64,000 nt of DNA from Flavobacterium fontis (GCF_900129405.1 NZ_FQVQ01000016.1:1-64000), one strand, 5' to 3'. Shown: positions 18,378 to 27,225, numbered from the stretch's first letter. Notes: generated from the letters alone by a model not told the origin. Numbers and translations: made by a program.

Positions 18378-18884
18378 ATGCGAAAAATTACCTTATTGTT
18401 AGCCTTCATCGGGATGATGAGTCTTCAAAGTTGTACCGTTAATGAAGTTCGAGAGGATACGATAGACAATGATACGATTAGTCAAGTGTATGAAGTGACA
18501 CGTTCATTTACGCCCTCCAATAATTTCAGTACGTTGATTGCATTTCCGCAGCCCATTTTCAATTCTGATATGGTATTGGTCTATCGTTTGGCGGGAGTTT
18601 CAGGAGGCGTGGATGTGTGGAAATTAATGCCTGAAACCTATTTCTTCCCCGACGGGACTTTGGATTTTGGGTATGATTTTGACTTTACACGATTTGATGC
18701 AAATATCTTCATGCACGGTTTTGATTTGGCAGGGGTATCTCCTAATTTCCGTGTCAACCAAGTCTTACGTATTGTGATTGTTCCTGGCTTTTTTGGAAAA
18801 CAAGCCGCTACTTCCACATCGTTCAACGACTACCATGAAGTTGTTCGCCGTTACGGTATCCAAAACGTAACGAAATTACCATAG
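18378..18884 (+). CDS. Lipoprotein of unknown function
   Basis: Protein of 168 residues with a lipoprotein signal peptide (MMSLQSC, Cys at 19). The mature part is beta-rich and aromatic: FTPSNNFSTLIAF, SDMVLVYRL, VWKLMPETYFFPDGTLDF, and VLRIVIVPGFF near the end. It lies between two terminators and is transcribed alone. I recall similar small flavobacterial lipoproteins of this type but cannot name the family, and no activity is suggested. Confidence 0.78.
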   Translation: MRKITLLLAFIGMMSLQSCTVNEVREDTIDNDTISQVYEVTRSFTPSNNFSTLIAFPQPIFNSDMVLVYRLAGVSGGVDVWKLMPETYFFPDGTLDFGYDFDFTRFDANIFMHGFDLAGVSPNFRVNQVLRIVIVPGFFGKQAATSTSFNDYHEVVRRYGIQNVTKLP

Positions 18885-18925
18885 AAAATTAGGTTAATTA
18901 CTATAGTTTGTTTGTTTGGTTAGTG

Positions 18926-18954
18926 AAAAGGCGCTCTTCGGAGTGCCTTTTTTA
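18926..18954. terminator. Bidirectional terminator
   Basis: AAAGGCGCTC-ttcg-GAGTGCCTTT followed by T6. It overlaps the last codon of the convergent terC gene. Confidence 0.82.
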
Positions 18955-19929
18955 TTCTTCATCCCGAGACGGTTTGGCTGCTTCGGCTTTTGAAGCACTG
19001 TATAGTGAAAATACCACGCCGCCTACCAAACAGACCACAATAAAAAGCAAGGAAGCCCATTCAGGGAGTTTGACATAGTCGTGGGCCAACATTTTTACCC
19101 CAACAAACGTTAGGATGATAATAAGACTGTATTCTAAATGACTGAATTTTTCCAACATATTGGCTAAGAAAAAGTACATCGAGCGCAAGCCTAAGATGGC
19201 AAAAATATTGGAACTAAATACGATAAATGGATCAGAGGTTATCGATAGAATCGCAGGGACACTATCGACAGCAAACAATACATCCATGACTTCAATGAGC
19301 ATTAAGGCCACAAATAAAGGAGTCGCTGCTTTTTTACCCTGATGCGTACGAACAAAGAATTTTTCTTTATCGTGCTCCGATGTGATCGGAATAATTTTTC
19401 CAATTACTTTGTAAATCGTCGAATGTTTCGGGTCAAAAGCTTCGTCGTCTTTTTTAGAAAACAACATTTTAGCTGCTGTAAAAATTAAAAATGCCCCAAA
19501 CACATAAGTTGTCCAAGTAAACTTATTGATAATGGCAACTCCAAAACCAATCATCAACCCTCGGAAAACAATGGCCCCTAAAATGCCCCAAAACAATACC
19601 CGATGCTGGTATTTTTGCGGAATGCGAAATGAGGCAAAAATGACAGCAATCACAAAAATATTGTCAATACTAAGGGATAACTCAATGAGGTACCCTGTGA
19701 TAAACTTCATCGCTGCAGTGGATTGTGAAAGTTGTGTGGGATTGGCTAAGTAAACAGTGCCGTATAACCAGTAAATCACACCCGAAAATAAAAAGGATAA
19801 AGTTACCCATAGCGCGGTCCATTTTCCCGCTTCTTTCGAGCTAATGATATGGGGTGTCTTGTTAAAAACCCCTAAATCCAACGCCAAAATACCAACTACT
19901 AAAGCAAAAAAGAGAATCCAAACGGTCAT
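18952..19929 (-). CDS. TerC family integral membrane protein
   Basis: Membrane protein of 325 residues with about nine hydrophobic helices and the TerC/Alx signatures. The acidic ALDLGVFNK lies in the first helix, ELSLSIDNIFVIAVIF and EVMDVLFAVDSVPAILSIT in inner helices, and FLANMLEKF near the end. Alx/TerC proteins are linked to manganese export and to metalation of secreted proteins, and historically to tellurite resistance. Conserved membrane Asp residues are present, so it should be active. I see no yybP-ykoY riboswitch in the 183-bp region upstream. A minus-strand promoter lies at 19945-19973. Confidence 0.92.
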   Translation of the reverse strand: MTVWILFFALVVGILALDLGVFNKTPHIISSKEAGKWTALWVTLSFLFSGVIYWLYGTVYLANPTQLSQSTAAMKFITGYLIELSLSIDNIFVIAVIFASFRIPQKYQHRVLFWGILGAIVFRGLMIGFGVAIINKFTWTTYVFGAFLIFTAAKMLFSKKDDEAFDPKHSTIYKVIGKIIPITSEHDKEKFFVRTHQGKKAATPLFVALMLIEVMDVLFAVDSVPAILSITSDPFIVFSSNIFAILGLRSMYFFLANMLEKFSHLEYSLIIILTFVGVKMLAHDYVKLPEWASLLFIVVCLVGGVVFSLYSASKAEAAKPSRDEE

Positions 19930-19944
19930 ACGTCAATTTTTTTA

Positions 19945-19973
19945 CAAAGATAATTCTTTCCTTATCCCTCCAA
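19945..19973 (-). promoter_or_regulatory. Promoter of the terC-family gene
   Basis: Minus-strand TATCTTTG (-7, 19945-19952) is separated by 18 bp from TTG (-33, 19971-19973). It fits the Bacteroidota sigma-A consensus well. Confidence 0.6.
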
Positions 19974-20062
19974 AAATACATTATGTAATATTTAAGTATT
20001 AATAAATTGTAAACAGCCCCCTAAAAAAATAGGGGTATAATATTTTATTTGTCAAAAATCAA

Positions 20063-20070
20063 TATATTTG
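20063..20070 (+). promoter_or_regulatory. -7 promoter box of the GSIII gene
   Basis: TATATTTG fits TAnnTTTG, 43 bp before the ATG. Confidence 0.5.
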
Positions 20071-20112
20071 CACCACAATATTTAGGGTATAATCATTTTA
20101 AAACACATTTTT

Positions 20113-22302
20113 ATGTCAACATTGCGTTTTCAGGCCTTACAAGCTGCTGGTAATCGTAAACCAGTTAAGGTAGAAGAGCTCGACAAAAAGTCGGCCATCT
20201 TTGGTTCAAATGTATTTAACGACAAAGCGATGCGGCAATTTCTAACGCCAGAAGCGTACAAAGCCGTAAAAAGTGCCGTCCAATACGGGACAAAAATCGA
20301 TCGTAAATTGGCCGATTATATCGCTATGGGAATGAAAGAATGGGCGCTTACTAAAGGCGTAACCCATTACACGCATTGGTTCCAACCTTTAACAGGGACT
20401 ACCGCTGAAAAGCATGATGCCTTTTTTGAAACCTCATTTGACGGCAGTGATCCGGTAGAGAAATTTGGTGGAAGTCAGTTGGTACAACAAGAACCCGATG
20501 CTTCTTCATTCCCGAATGGAGGAATCCGAAATACCTTTGAAGCACGTGGATATACCGCTTGGGATCCCACTTCACCGGCATTTATCTACGGTACAACCTT
20601 GTGTATTCCTACGGTTTTTGTATCGTATACAGGAGAAGCGTTAGACAATAAAACGCCTCTGTTGCGTGCTTTAAACGCAATTGATGAAGCCGCAACTGAG
20701 GTGGCTAAATATTTTGATAAAAATGTAAAAAAAGTAACACCAACCTTAGGGTGGGAGCAAGAATATTTCCTGGTAGATGCCGCTTTAGCTGCCTCTCGTC
20801 CCGATATTACGTTGACAGGAAGAACATTGTTGGGTCACGCTTCAGCCAAGGGGCAACAATTGGAAGACCACTATTTTGGTTCGATTCCTACCCGTGTGTT
20901 GAACTACATGCGTGATTTGGAAAACGAATGTATGTTGTTGGGAATTCCTGTAAAAACACGTCATAATGAGGTTGCACCCAATCAGTTTGAGTTGGCACCT
21001 ATTTTTGAAGAAACCAACTTGGCAGTGGACCACAATTCCTTATTGATGGATGTGATGTACAAAGTTGCCGAGCGTCACGATTTCAAAGTCTTGATGCACG
21101 AAAAGCCTTTTAAAGGGGTAAACGGTTCTGGAAAACACAACAACTGGTCCATGGCAACCGATACGGGTGTAAACTTATTAGCCCCCGGAAAAACACCGAT
21201 GAGCAATTTACAGTTCTTGACCTTTTTCATCAATACCATCAAAGCGGTGTATCGCTATGAAGAGTTGTTACGTGCTTCAATTGCTTCAGCGAGTAACGAT
21301 CACCGATTGGGAGCCAATGAAGCGCCTCCTGCCATCATATCGGTATTCATTGGTCAACAATTGACAAAAGTTTTGGCCGAATTAGAGGGGGTGACCAATG
21401 GCAAACTTTCTCCGGAAGAAAAAACCGATTTGAAATTGAATGTGGTTGGTAAAATTCCAGATGTATTGTTAGACAACACCGACCGTAACCGTACTTCGCC
21501 GTTTGCGTTTACAGGAAACAAATTTGAATTCCGAGCAGTAGGTTCGTCAGCCAACTGTGCCAATGCCATGACGACTTTGAATACGATTGTAGCGAAACAA
21601 TTGAAAGATTTCAAAGTTGAGGTAGATGCTTTAATTGAGAAAAAAGGCTTGAAAAAAGACGAGGCAATTTTCAATGTGTTGCGCGAATACATCAAAGAAA
21701 CCAAAAACATCCTTTTTGAAGGAGATGGTTATAGCGAAGCTTGGGAAAAAGAGGCTAAAAAACGTGGCTTAAGCAATCATAAAACGACCCCCAAAGCGTT
21801 GAAAGCGAAAGTTTCTAAAGAAGCGGTGAAATTGTTTGAAGAATTACACATCATGAACCACGTTGAAGTGGAAGCTCGTTACGAAATCGAATTGGAAGAA
21901 TACACGAAAAAAATCCAAATTGAAGGTCGTGTGTTGGGTGATATTGCGCGTAATCACGTGATCCCAACCGCTATTCGTTATCAAAATACGTTGATTGAAA
22001 ATGTACGCGGTTTGAAAGAAATCTTTGGTAAAGACTTTGAAAAAATTGCCAAAGAGCAAATTTCATTAATCAAAGAAATTTCCGCTCACATCGAAGGAAT
22101 CAATAGTAATGTCGATGCGATGATTGAAGAGCGTAAGAAAGCTAATAATTTGACGACAGCTGAAAAACAAGCGGAAGCCTATTGCGATAAAGTTAAACCG
22201 TATTTTGATATCATCCGTGAGCATTGCGATAAATTGGAATTACTCGTTGATGATGAAATGTGGACGTTGACGAAATACCGTGAGTTATTGTTTACGCGAT
22301 AA
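20113..22302 (+). CDS. glnN: Glutamine synthetase type III
   Basis: Enzyme of 729 residues that makes glutamine from glutamate, ammonia and ATP. The length, well above GSI (~450), and the C-terminal extension with long helices (about 570-729) identify type III, common in Bacteroidota. Active-site blocks in order are LGWEQEYFLVD (metal Glu), TRHNEVAPNQFELAPIFEE, GVNGSGKHNNWSM (ammonium/ATP site), RLGANEAPPAI and NRTSPFAFTGNKFEFRAVGSS. It stands alone between its promoter and a terminator. No PII or amtB gene is nearby to suggest co-regulation. Confidence 0.96.
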   Translation: MSTLRFQALQAAGNRKPVKVEELDKKSAIFGSNVFNDKAMRQFLTPEAYKAVKSAVQYGTKIDRKLADYIAMGMKEWALTKGVTHYTHWFQPLTGTTAEKHDAFFETSFDGSDPVEKFGGSQLVQQEPDASSFPNGGIRNTFEARGYTAWDPTSPAFIYGTTLCIPTVFVSYTGEALDNKTPLLRALNAIDEAATEVAKYFDKNVKKVTPTLGWEQEYFLVDAALAASRPDITLTGRTLLGHASAKGQQLEDHYFGSIPTRVLNYMRDLENECMLLGIPVKTRHNEVAPNQFELAPIFEETNLAVDHNSLLMDVMYKVAERHDFKVLMHEKPFKGVNGSGKHNNWSMATDTGVNLLAPGKTPMSNLQFLTFFINTIKAVYRYEELLRASIASASNDHRLGANEAPPAIISVFIGQQLTKVLAELEGVTNGKLSPEEKTDLKLNVVGKIPDVLLDNTDRNRTSPFAFTGNKFEFRAVGSSANCANAMTTLNTIVAKQLKDFKVEVDALIEKKGLKKDEAIFNVLREYIKETKNILFEGDGYSEAWEKEAKKRGLSNHKTTPKALKAKVSKEAVKLFEELHIMNHVEVEARYEIELEEYTKKIQIEGRVLGDIARNHVIPTAIRYQNTLIENVRGLKEIFGKDFEKIAKEQISLIKEISAHIEGINSNVDAMIEERKKANNLTTAEKQAEAYCDKVKPYFDIIREHCDKLELLVDDEMWTLTKYRELLFTR

Positions 22303-22324
22303 TACAATTTTGAATCTAAATATA

Positions 22325-22353
22325 AAAACCCGTTAGCAATAGCGGGTTTTTTT
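22325..22353 (+). terminator. GSIII gene terminator
   Basis: AAAACCCG-ttagcaatag-CGGGTTTT followed by further T. Confidence 0.85.
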
Positions 22354-22388
22354 ATTTCTGGGCACTAAAATTTGTGTATTTTCGTTGT

Positions 22389-23249
22389 ATGAGTATGCAA
22401 AAACTAGTACTATTTCTCGGACTGCTGTTCGTTGGACTGCTTCAGGCGCAGGAACAATTTGTGGTGTATTTTGACAGTGGAAAATTTGAAACCAATCCCA
22501 AAGAAACCCAACGATTACAACAATGGATGCAAACCCATAAAGAGGTGAAAATCCTTGCCATTCAAGGCTATACCGATGAAGATGGTTCGAGTGGCTACAA
22601 CGATACGCTTTCCCGTAAGCGAGTTGATTTTGTGTACCAGCAAGTCCAGGGAAAAATTGCCACCCGTGCCGATTACAAAGCCCACAGTTTTGGGGAGAAT
22701 TTTACCCAATCCAAAAATAAAGCGGAAAACCGAAGAGCGACCATCTTATTTATTCAGCCCAAAGATTTTGCCCGTGAAAATGAAATTTTAGGCATAAAAC
22801 CTGCCGAGCCGGAGAAACCTGCCGAACCTGAAATTATTGAGGAAGAAGCTATGCATTTCCCTGAAAATGCTTCTTTGGAGGAGAAAATCCAGTTGGCGCG
22901 GGTAGGGACGTTAATTCGACTTCGGGATATCAATTTTTATCAAAACACCTTTGCCGTGATGCCTACTTCCAAAAATGCTGTCGATGAATTGGTCAATGTA
23001 TTGTACAAGAATCCCAAACTCCACATTGAAATTCAAGGCCATATTTGTTGTGTAAGTAAGGATTATAAAAACCTATCGTTGGATCGCGCCCGCCAAATCA
23101 AACGTATTTTAGTTTCAGAAGGAATCGCATCCGAGCGAATTACCGTTAAAGGATTTGGTGTTTCCAAGCCTAAATTCACCATTCCCGAAAAATCGGAAGA
23201 AGAAGCCGCTCAAAACCGCCGAGTTGAAATTTTAATCACTCAAAAATAG
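22389..23249 (+). CDS. Double-OmpA-domain exported protein 1 of 3
   Basis: Protein of 286 residues with a signal peptide (about 3-20) and two OmpA-like domains. The first (about 21-125) keeps the peptidoglycan-binding signature: GYTDEDG (Asp for diaminopimelate) and LSRKRVDF (Arg). A low-complexity PAEPEKPAEPE linker follows. The second (about 165-286) has GHICC where GHTD is normal, then LSLDRARQIKRIL and a C-terminal AAQNRRVEI. It is first of three tandem paralogues whose genes nearly touch. A TATTTTCG box at 22377-22384 sits so close to the ATG that the mRNA may be almost leaderless. An in-frame ATG at 22395 is an alternative start. Confidence 0.85.
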   Translation: MSMQKLVLFLGLLFVGLLQAQEQFVVYFDSGKFETNPKETQRLQQWMQTHKEVKILAIQGYTDEDGSSGYNDTLSRKRVDFVYQQVQGKIATRADYKAHSFGENFTQSKNKAENRRATILFIQPKDFARENEILGIKPAEPEKPAEPEIIEEEAMHFPENASLEEKIQLARVGTLIRLRDINFYQNTFAVMPTSKNAVDELVNVLYKNPKLHIEIQGHICCVSKDYKNLSLDRARQIKRILVSEGIASERITVKGFGVSKPKFTIPEKSEEEAAQNRRVEILITQK

Positions 23250-24104
23250 ATGCGTAAAATCCTTTTCGTTTTTTTATTCCTGTTTAATTTCCTTTCCGCC
23301 CAAAGAACGATTGCTGTCTATTTTGAAGTGGACCAAAGTTCGCTCTCCTTGGAGGAAGCAAAGAAATTGGTGATTAATTTCCAATTAGCCCATTTCAAAG
23401 TAATCGAAATTCGAGGCTATTGTGATGCTCGTGGAAGTATTGCCTACAATGATGCTTTGGCGCAACGTCGTATTAATGGAGTTCTTCAACATTTGGACGA
23501 ATTGTCAATTTCATACGAAAGTGCTTTGCAAAAAGTCATCGGGGAACGCCAATTGGAGTTTTCTACACATGCTCAAAATCGCAGAGTTGATTTAGTTGTT
23601 GAAACTTTACCTAAAATTAAAGATTCGGTGTTACCTAACGCAATTGAAAAAAAAGAGCAAATTGCGCCTCTTGTTGAAGAAACACTGACTCCAGAGGAAC
23701 AAATTGCTGAAGAAGCGGGACAATTGGAAACACAACTGACGCAATCTAAGGCTGGGACCGTTTTTAAAATAAAAAATCTTAACTTCGTATTCAACAGTGA
23801 TGACATTGAAATCTTGTCATTGCCCTTATTGGACAAATTGCTTGAAGTGATGCATAATTTTCCGAAATTGGAGATTGAAATTCACGGGTATATTTGTTGC
23901 AATCCCGATCCCAACGACACGAAACTGTCGATTCGAAGAGCCCATAAAATTTATAGGTATCTTACCCAAAACGGTATTGATGCCAAACGATTAGGGTATA
24001 AAGGATTTGGTAGTTCCAACCCCATTTTTCCCTTGCCAGAAAAATCAGAGGCCGAAAAAGCTGCCAACCGTCGTGTTGAAATTTTAATCAAGCACGCTAT
24101 CTAA
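23250..24104 (+). CDS. Double-OmpA-domain exported protein 2 of 3
   Basis: Protein of 284 residues with a signal peptide (about 1-17). The ATG follows directly on the stop of protein 1 (TAG then ATG, no gap). The first OmpA-like domain has GYCDARGS, with Asp kept and Cys at the Thr position, and LAQRRINGVL. A Glu-rich linker (EETLTPEEQIAEEAG) leads to the second domain, which has GYICCNPDPNDTKLSIRRAH and a C-terminal AANRRVEILI. Coupled translation with its neighbours is expected. It probably lies in the periplasm, with one domain able to bind peptidoglycan. Confidence 0.85.
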   Translation: MRKILFVFLFLFNFLSAQRTIAVYFEVDQSSLSLEEAKKLVINFQLAHFKVIEIRGYCDARGSIAYNDALAQRRINGVLQHLDELSISYESALQKVIGERQLEFSTHAQNRRVDLVVETLPKIKDSVLPNAIEKKEQIAPLVEETLTPEEQIAEEAGQLETQLTQSKAGTVFKIKNLNFVFNSDDIEILSLPLLDKLLEVMHNFPKLEIEIHGYICCNPDPNDTKLSIRRAHKIYRYLTQNGIDAKRLGYKGFGSSNPIFPLPEKSEAEKAANRRVEILIKHAI

Positions 24105-24109
24105 AGATT

Positions 24110-24895
24110 ATGTTTCGCCTTTTTTTTCTCCTGTTTTTTTGTTGCCCACTCTATGCGCAGCAAAAGCTTGACGTTTATTTTGATTTTGACAAATACGATT
24201 TGAATGCGCAAGCAATTCATAACCTCAATTCTTGGATTGCTGAGGGGAAAGCCTACAAGGTCACCAAGTTGTATGGGTTTTGCGATTGGAAAGGAAGTAA
24301 TGGATACAATGATACATTGGCACTCCGCCGTGTGCATGCGGTCTATGATTATTTGAAACAACAAAATATTTCGGTTGAGAAAAATATAGAAATTCGGGGT
24401 TTTGGGGAAGATTTCAAGCAGTCACCGCGCCAAGAAGAGAATCGTCGGGTCACCCTTTTTTATGAAGTGGAGCAACCCCAGAATCCGACTCCTGCTATGG
24501 AACCTCCCGCCGTTGTATTGAAGGACGCTGTGGCTCAGGCTAAAGTTGGAGATCGGATTGCTTTGAAGCAAATTCTTTTTCACAATCATTCGGCTAAGTT
24601 TATGCCCGAAAGCGAACCTGTTCTGTTGGAGTTGCTTTGTGTGATGGAGGAAAATCCAACTTTAAAAATCGAAATTCAAGGTCATATTTGTTGTGATACT
24701 GAAAGTCGGTACACGTATATCTCTGAAGCGCGTGCCAGAGCTGTTTATACCTATTTGTTGCGGTATAAAATTGATCGCAAACGAATGACCTACAAAGGCT
24801 ACGGTACCCAACAACCTCTTTTTCCCATACCAGAGCGCAATGCCCAAGAAGAAGCAGCCAATCGACGGGTAGAAATTCGCATCTTAGCGCGTTGA
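24110..24895 (+). CDS. Double-OmpA-domain exported protein 3 of 3
   Basis: Protein of 261 residues with a signal peptide (MFRLFFLLFFCCPLYAQ). The first OmpA-like domain contains GFCDWKGSNGYNDTLALRRV, and a Pro-rich linker (QPQNPTPAMEPPA) follows. The second has GHICCDTESRYTYISEARAR and ends EAANRRVEIRIL. It starts 5 bp after protein 2. The three proteins share order, linker position and the ICC motif, so they arose by tandem duplication. The set ends here, and the next gene is convergent. Confidence 0.85.
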   Translation: MFRLFFLLFFCCPLYAQQKLDVYFDFDKYDLNAQAIHNLNSWIAEGKAYKVTKLYGFCDWKGSNGYNDTLALRRVHAVYDYLKQQNISVEKNIEIRGFGEDFKQSPRQEENRRVTLFYEVEQPQNPTPAMEPPAVVLKDAVAQAKVGDRIALKQILFHNHSAKFMPESEPVLLELLCVMEENPTLKIEIQGHICCDTESRYTYISEARARAVYTYLLRYKIDRKRMTYKGYGTQQPLFPIPERNAQEEAANRRVEIRILAR

Positions 24896-24940
24896 TGTAA
24901 TTGTTTTAATTTCAAAAAGGTAGAAACTGCTTTGGTCTCC

Positions 24941-26083
24941 CTACTGTTTCATCAATTTTTGTTGGTAGCGTTCTCCCGACTTTGTAGTAAGTTCGAGGAT
25001 GTAGGTCCCCGCCGCGAGAAAGTCCACTGCAATTGTAGCTGAATTGTTTTTTTCTAAGACAATTTTTCCTTGAATATCGCGTAAGATCAGTGATTGTATT
25101 GCCGTTGCTGGTAAAGGAATGGACAAGGTTGATAGCATTGGATTAGCGAGTCGCAGTCCTTTTTCTTGCGGAAGATTGGCCAAATCCAATGCGCAGGATG
25201 TACATTGCCATTGGGCGGTAACTCCGTTGGCAGCATTTAGCAACTGAAGCAATTGGTCACGGTCGCTGCAACTGTCTTTTAGTTGTGCATTCATCCATAG
25301 GAGTAGATAACTATGCAGGATTGCTTGTTGTTGACTTCGGGTAATAGTAGGGCCCGGGGCGCAAGTAGCTTCTCCAAAACTACAATTGAAATTGCTGTTG
25401 GCCATTTGGCAATGGCTTCCCCCTGTAATCGAGAGGTATGCTTTACATGTCCCCGAAGGTAAAGCATTGTACATAGGTAATTGATTGGTGTTGGGGGGTG
25501 TGATGCAATCGTTACTTCCTGCTATAACAAGAGAAGGGAGTGTAATGTTTTGTGAGGCTGAAATGGCGCTTGGATTGGTCTCCGCAGGAGCTAAGGTACA
25601 TAGCGCATCGATAGGTGCACCGAGTGCAGCCGCCAAATGTGCACTTCCTCCGCCCATACTGTGCCCCATGACGCCTGCTTTGGGATGAATCCGTTGAAAA
25701 AAGAAGGCTCCATTTTGCGTGTTTTGCGCTTTAATTTGCGTAATCACAAAAGCCAAATCTTGGGCAAAGTTGAGGTGTGACGGTGAAAATCCACCCTCTG
25801 TTGTGGGTAAAGCTACAATATAACCTTGAGGCACCAAGAGTTCCCAAATATTTTGATAAGCGCCTACATTCATCACAAAACCGTGACCAAAAGCAATGAC
25901 TGGAAAACTACCCGAAGCTACGGGGGTATCGGTGCCGGCACTCACTGCGGGATAATAAATTTGTGTGCCCACCGACCGGTTATTGCGTGTAACATCAGTA
26001 AATGTTATCGCGGTACTCCCAATCGCAAAAGGTTGTGCCGAAACTGAAATCCAGACAAAAAGAAAATATAGAATATAACGCAT
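24941..26083 (-). CDS. T9SS-secreted alpha/beta hydrolase resembling PET-type polyester hydrolases
   Basis: Secreted protein of 380 residues: signal peptide (about 1-17), alpha/beta hydrolase domain (about 20-260), linker, and type IX sorting domain (about 312-380, ending QQKLMKQ). Catalytic residues are visible as GHSMGGG (Ser142), GSNDCITPP (Asp192) and GGSHCQM (His224), with the oxyanion loop near FGHGFVMNVGAY. The segment from Asp to His (NTNQLPMYNALP, then ITGGSH) lines up with PET hydrolase of Ideonella (ALPIYDSM, INGGSH). Bacteroidota PET-active enzymes with the same Por tail are known. The substrate-binding Trp after the serine loop appears replaced (LAPAETNPSAI). Extra Cys residues suggest disulfides. 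Activity on polyester is inference. The ATG at 26083 gives a proper signal peptide; 26101 is an alternative. Confidence 0.82.
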   Translation of the reverse strand: MRYILYFLFVWISVSAQPFAIGSTAITFTDVTRNNRSVGTQIYYPAVSAGTDTPVASGSFPVIAFGHGFVMNVGAYQNIWELLVPQGYIVALPTTEGGFSPSHLNFAQDLAFVITQIKAQNTQNGAFFFQRIHPKAGVMGHSMGGGSAHLAAALGAPIDALCTLAPAETNPSAISASQNITLPSLVIAGSNDCITPPNTNQLPMYNALPSGTCKAYLSITGGSHCQMANSNFNCSFGEATCAPGPTITRSQQQAILHSYLLLWMNAQLKDSCSDRDQLLQLLNAANGVTAQWQCTSCALDLANLPQEKGLRLANPMLSTLSIPLPATAIQSLILRDIQGKIVLEKNNSATIAVDFLAAGTYILELTTKSGERYQQKLMKQ

Positions 26084-26338
26084 TGTTTTGTTTTTCAGCA
26101 AAATACAAAATATTTACGGTCGGCAAACATTTTTTAATCAACAACAACAGTAAACATGTCCCAAGCCCCATAATTGTAGGTCAAAAAGAGCGCACTACTA
26201 CTATGGGGTGGACAAGCACTGCTTTGGGATTTCCAACGGCAGTTAGGTAAAGGTAAACGCATCCTGCAAAGCATCAAAAACTTTATCGTTGTGCTGCCAT
26301 GCGTAGAAAAGGAATACCTCTAAACTTTACAAAAAACC

Positions 26339-26548
26339 TTATGTGGTTTTGGTAACATGCTTTTTGACCAAATGATAGTACAAAATGTACGTCAAGGGAC
26401 CTAGGAATGGGAAAAAGATCATGCCGATAAATAATAACAGGGCACGCGGATTTTTCTCATTACGTTGCACTAACAGTAGGCCATAGATGAGAAGACCTAA
26501 TAAGGTTAGAAAAAATAAGGTTACTGGGATTGGACCAACTTTTGCCAT
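26339..26548 (-). CDS. Small PLDc_N-like membrane protein
   Basis: Protein of 69 residues from the ATG at 26548, with two hydrophobic helices. The second, ending FFPFLGPLTYILYYHLVKKH, carries the FLGPLxYLxY pattern of the phospholipase D nuclease N-terminal domain family (cardiolipin synthase-type leader). There is no PLD catalytic domain, so the role is unknown. The frame is open to 26611, but the upstream secreted-protein gene ends at 26560, so a start 11 bp later at 26548 fits an operon. Confidence 0.7.
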   Translation of the reverse strand: MAKVGPIPVTLFFLTLLGLLIYGLLLVQRNEKNPRALLLFIGMIFFPFLGPLTYILYYHLVKKHVTKTT

Positions 26549-26559
26549 AATATATAAAA

Positions 26560-27225
26560 TTAACTGGTGCAACACCACGCGAAGGTGGCGAAACAACCGA
26601 TGAAAAAACAATGGGTTTCTGCTTGAGTGCTAATAGCCGTACAATCGTCAAATGTTCCTAAAGCTTTATGTCTTTTAATGATGTGATTTAGGTGACTTAT
26701 TGCTGCCGCTGTGTTGAGACCAACACCTACAGAGTAATACGTATTAGATAAAGCACAATCTGTTCCCGATTGGGTAACATAATCCTCATACGCCTGTCGT
26801 TTGGTGGTGGTATCCGCAATTTCAGCAACACCCATAAGTAATATTGCAATTTGATTGTCTTCTGTAAATAGTGTTGTTGGAGCTTCTTTCAACGTTCCTT
26901 TATACCTTGGTGTCGTGAGGAATACCCCTGCTTTGGTAACATCCGCTTGGTAGGTTCCCAAATTGGTTTTGGGATTGAGCGCAACGAGACGATATTGACT
27001 TCCAGTACGATGCAATTGATAGGCATTTAAGTTTACAGCTTCTAAATTAAGAAAAAAATGTCGAAACGTACTAAAAGAAAATACCGTTGTTCCTTTAATT
27101 TCCTCTTGATGAATGGCTTGAACGCCCGCTTGCCAGAATACAGGCGTGATTAGCTTTTGGGTTTGTGCTTGTACTGAAGTCCCTCCAAAAAGAGTTACTA
27201 GGCAAAAAAATAAAAAATTTCTCAT
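26560..27225 (-). CDS. Exported protein of unknown function
   Basis: Protein of 221 residues with a clear signal peptide (MRNFLFFCLVTLFGGTSVQA). The mature part has no motif I recognise: an N-terminal beta-rich part (about 40-130), a helical part with LLMGVAEIADTTTKRQAYEDYV and GVGLNTAAAISHLNHIIKRH, and a Cys-rich C terminus (CALSN, DDC, HCFFIGCFATFAWCC). It is followed after 11 bp by the PLDc_N-like gene on the same strand. Confidence 0.7.
   Translation of the reverse strand: MRNFLFFCLVTLFGGTSVQAQTQKLITPVFWQAGVQAIHQEEIKGTTVFSFSTFRHFFLNLEAVNLNAYQLHRTGSQYRLVALNPKTNLGTYQADVTKAGVFLTTPRYKGTLKEAPTTLFTEDNQIAILLMGVAEIADTTTKRQAYEDYVTQSGTDCALSNTYYSVGVGLNTAAAISHLNHIIKRHKALGTFDDCTAISTQAETHCFFIGCFATFAWCCTS

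Noticed and set aside
18952-19929. Tellurite-resistance island (TerC plus TerB)
   Set aside because: The TerC and TerB family genes are 39 kb apart in unrelated contexts, with no other ter genes.
26234-26338. Short minus-strand frame reading FYAWQHNDKVFDALQDAF before a stop
   Set aside because: It looks protein-like, but has a stop shortly upstream and no start codon; at most it is a fragment of a lost gene, and I could not place it in a family.
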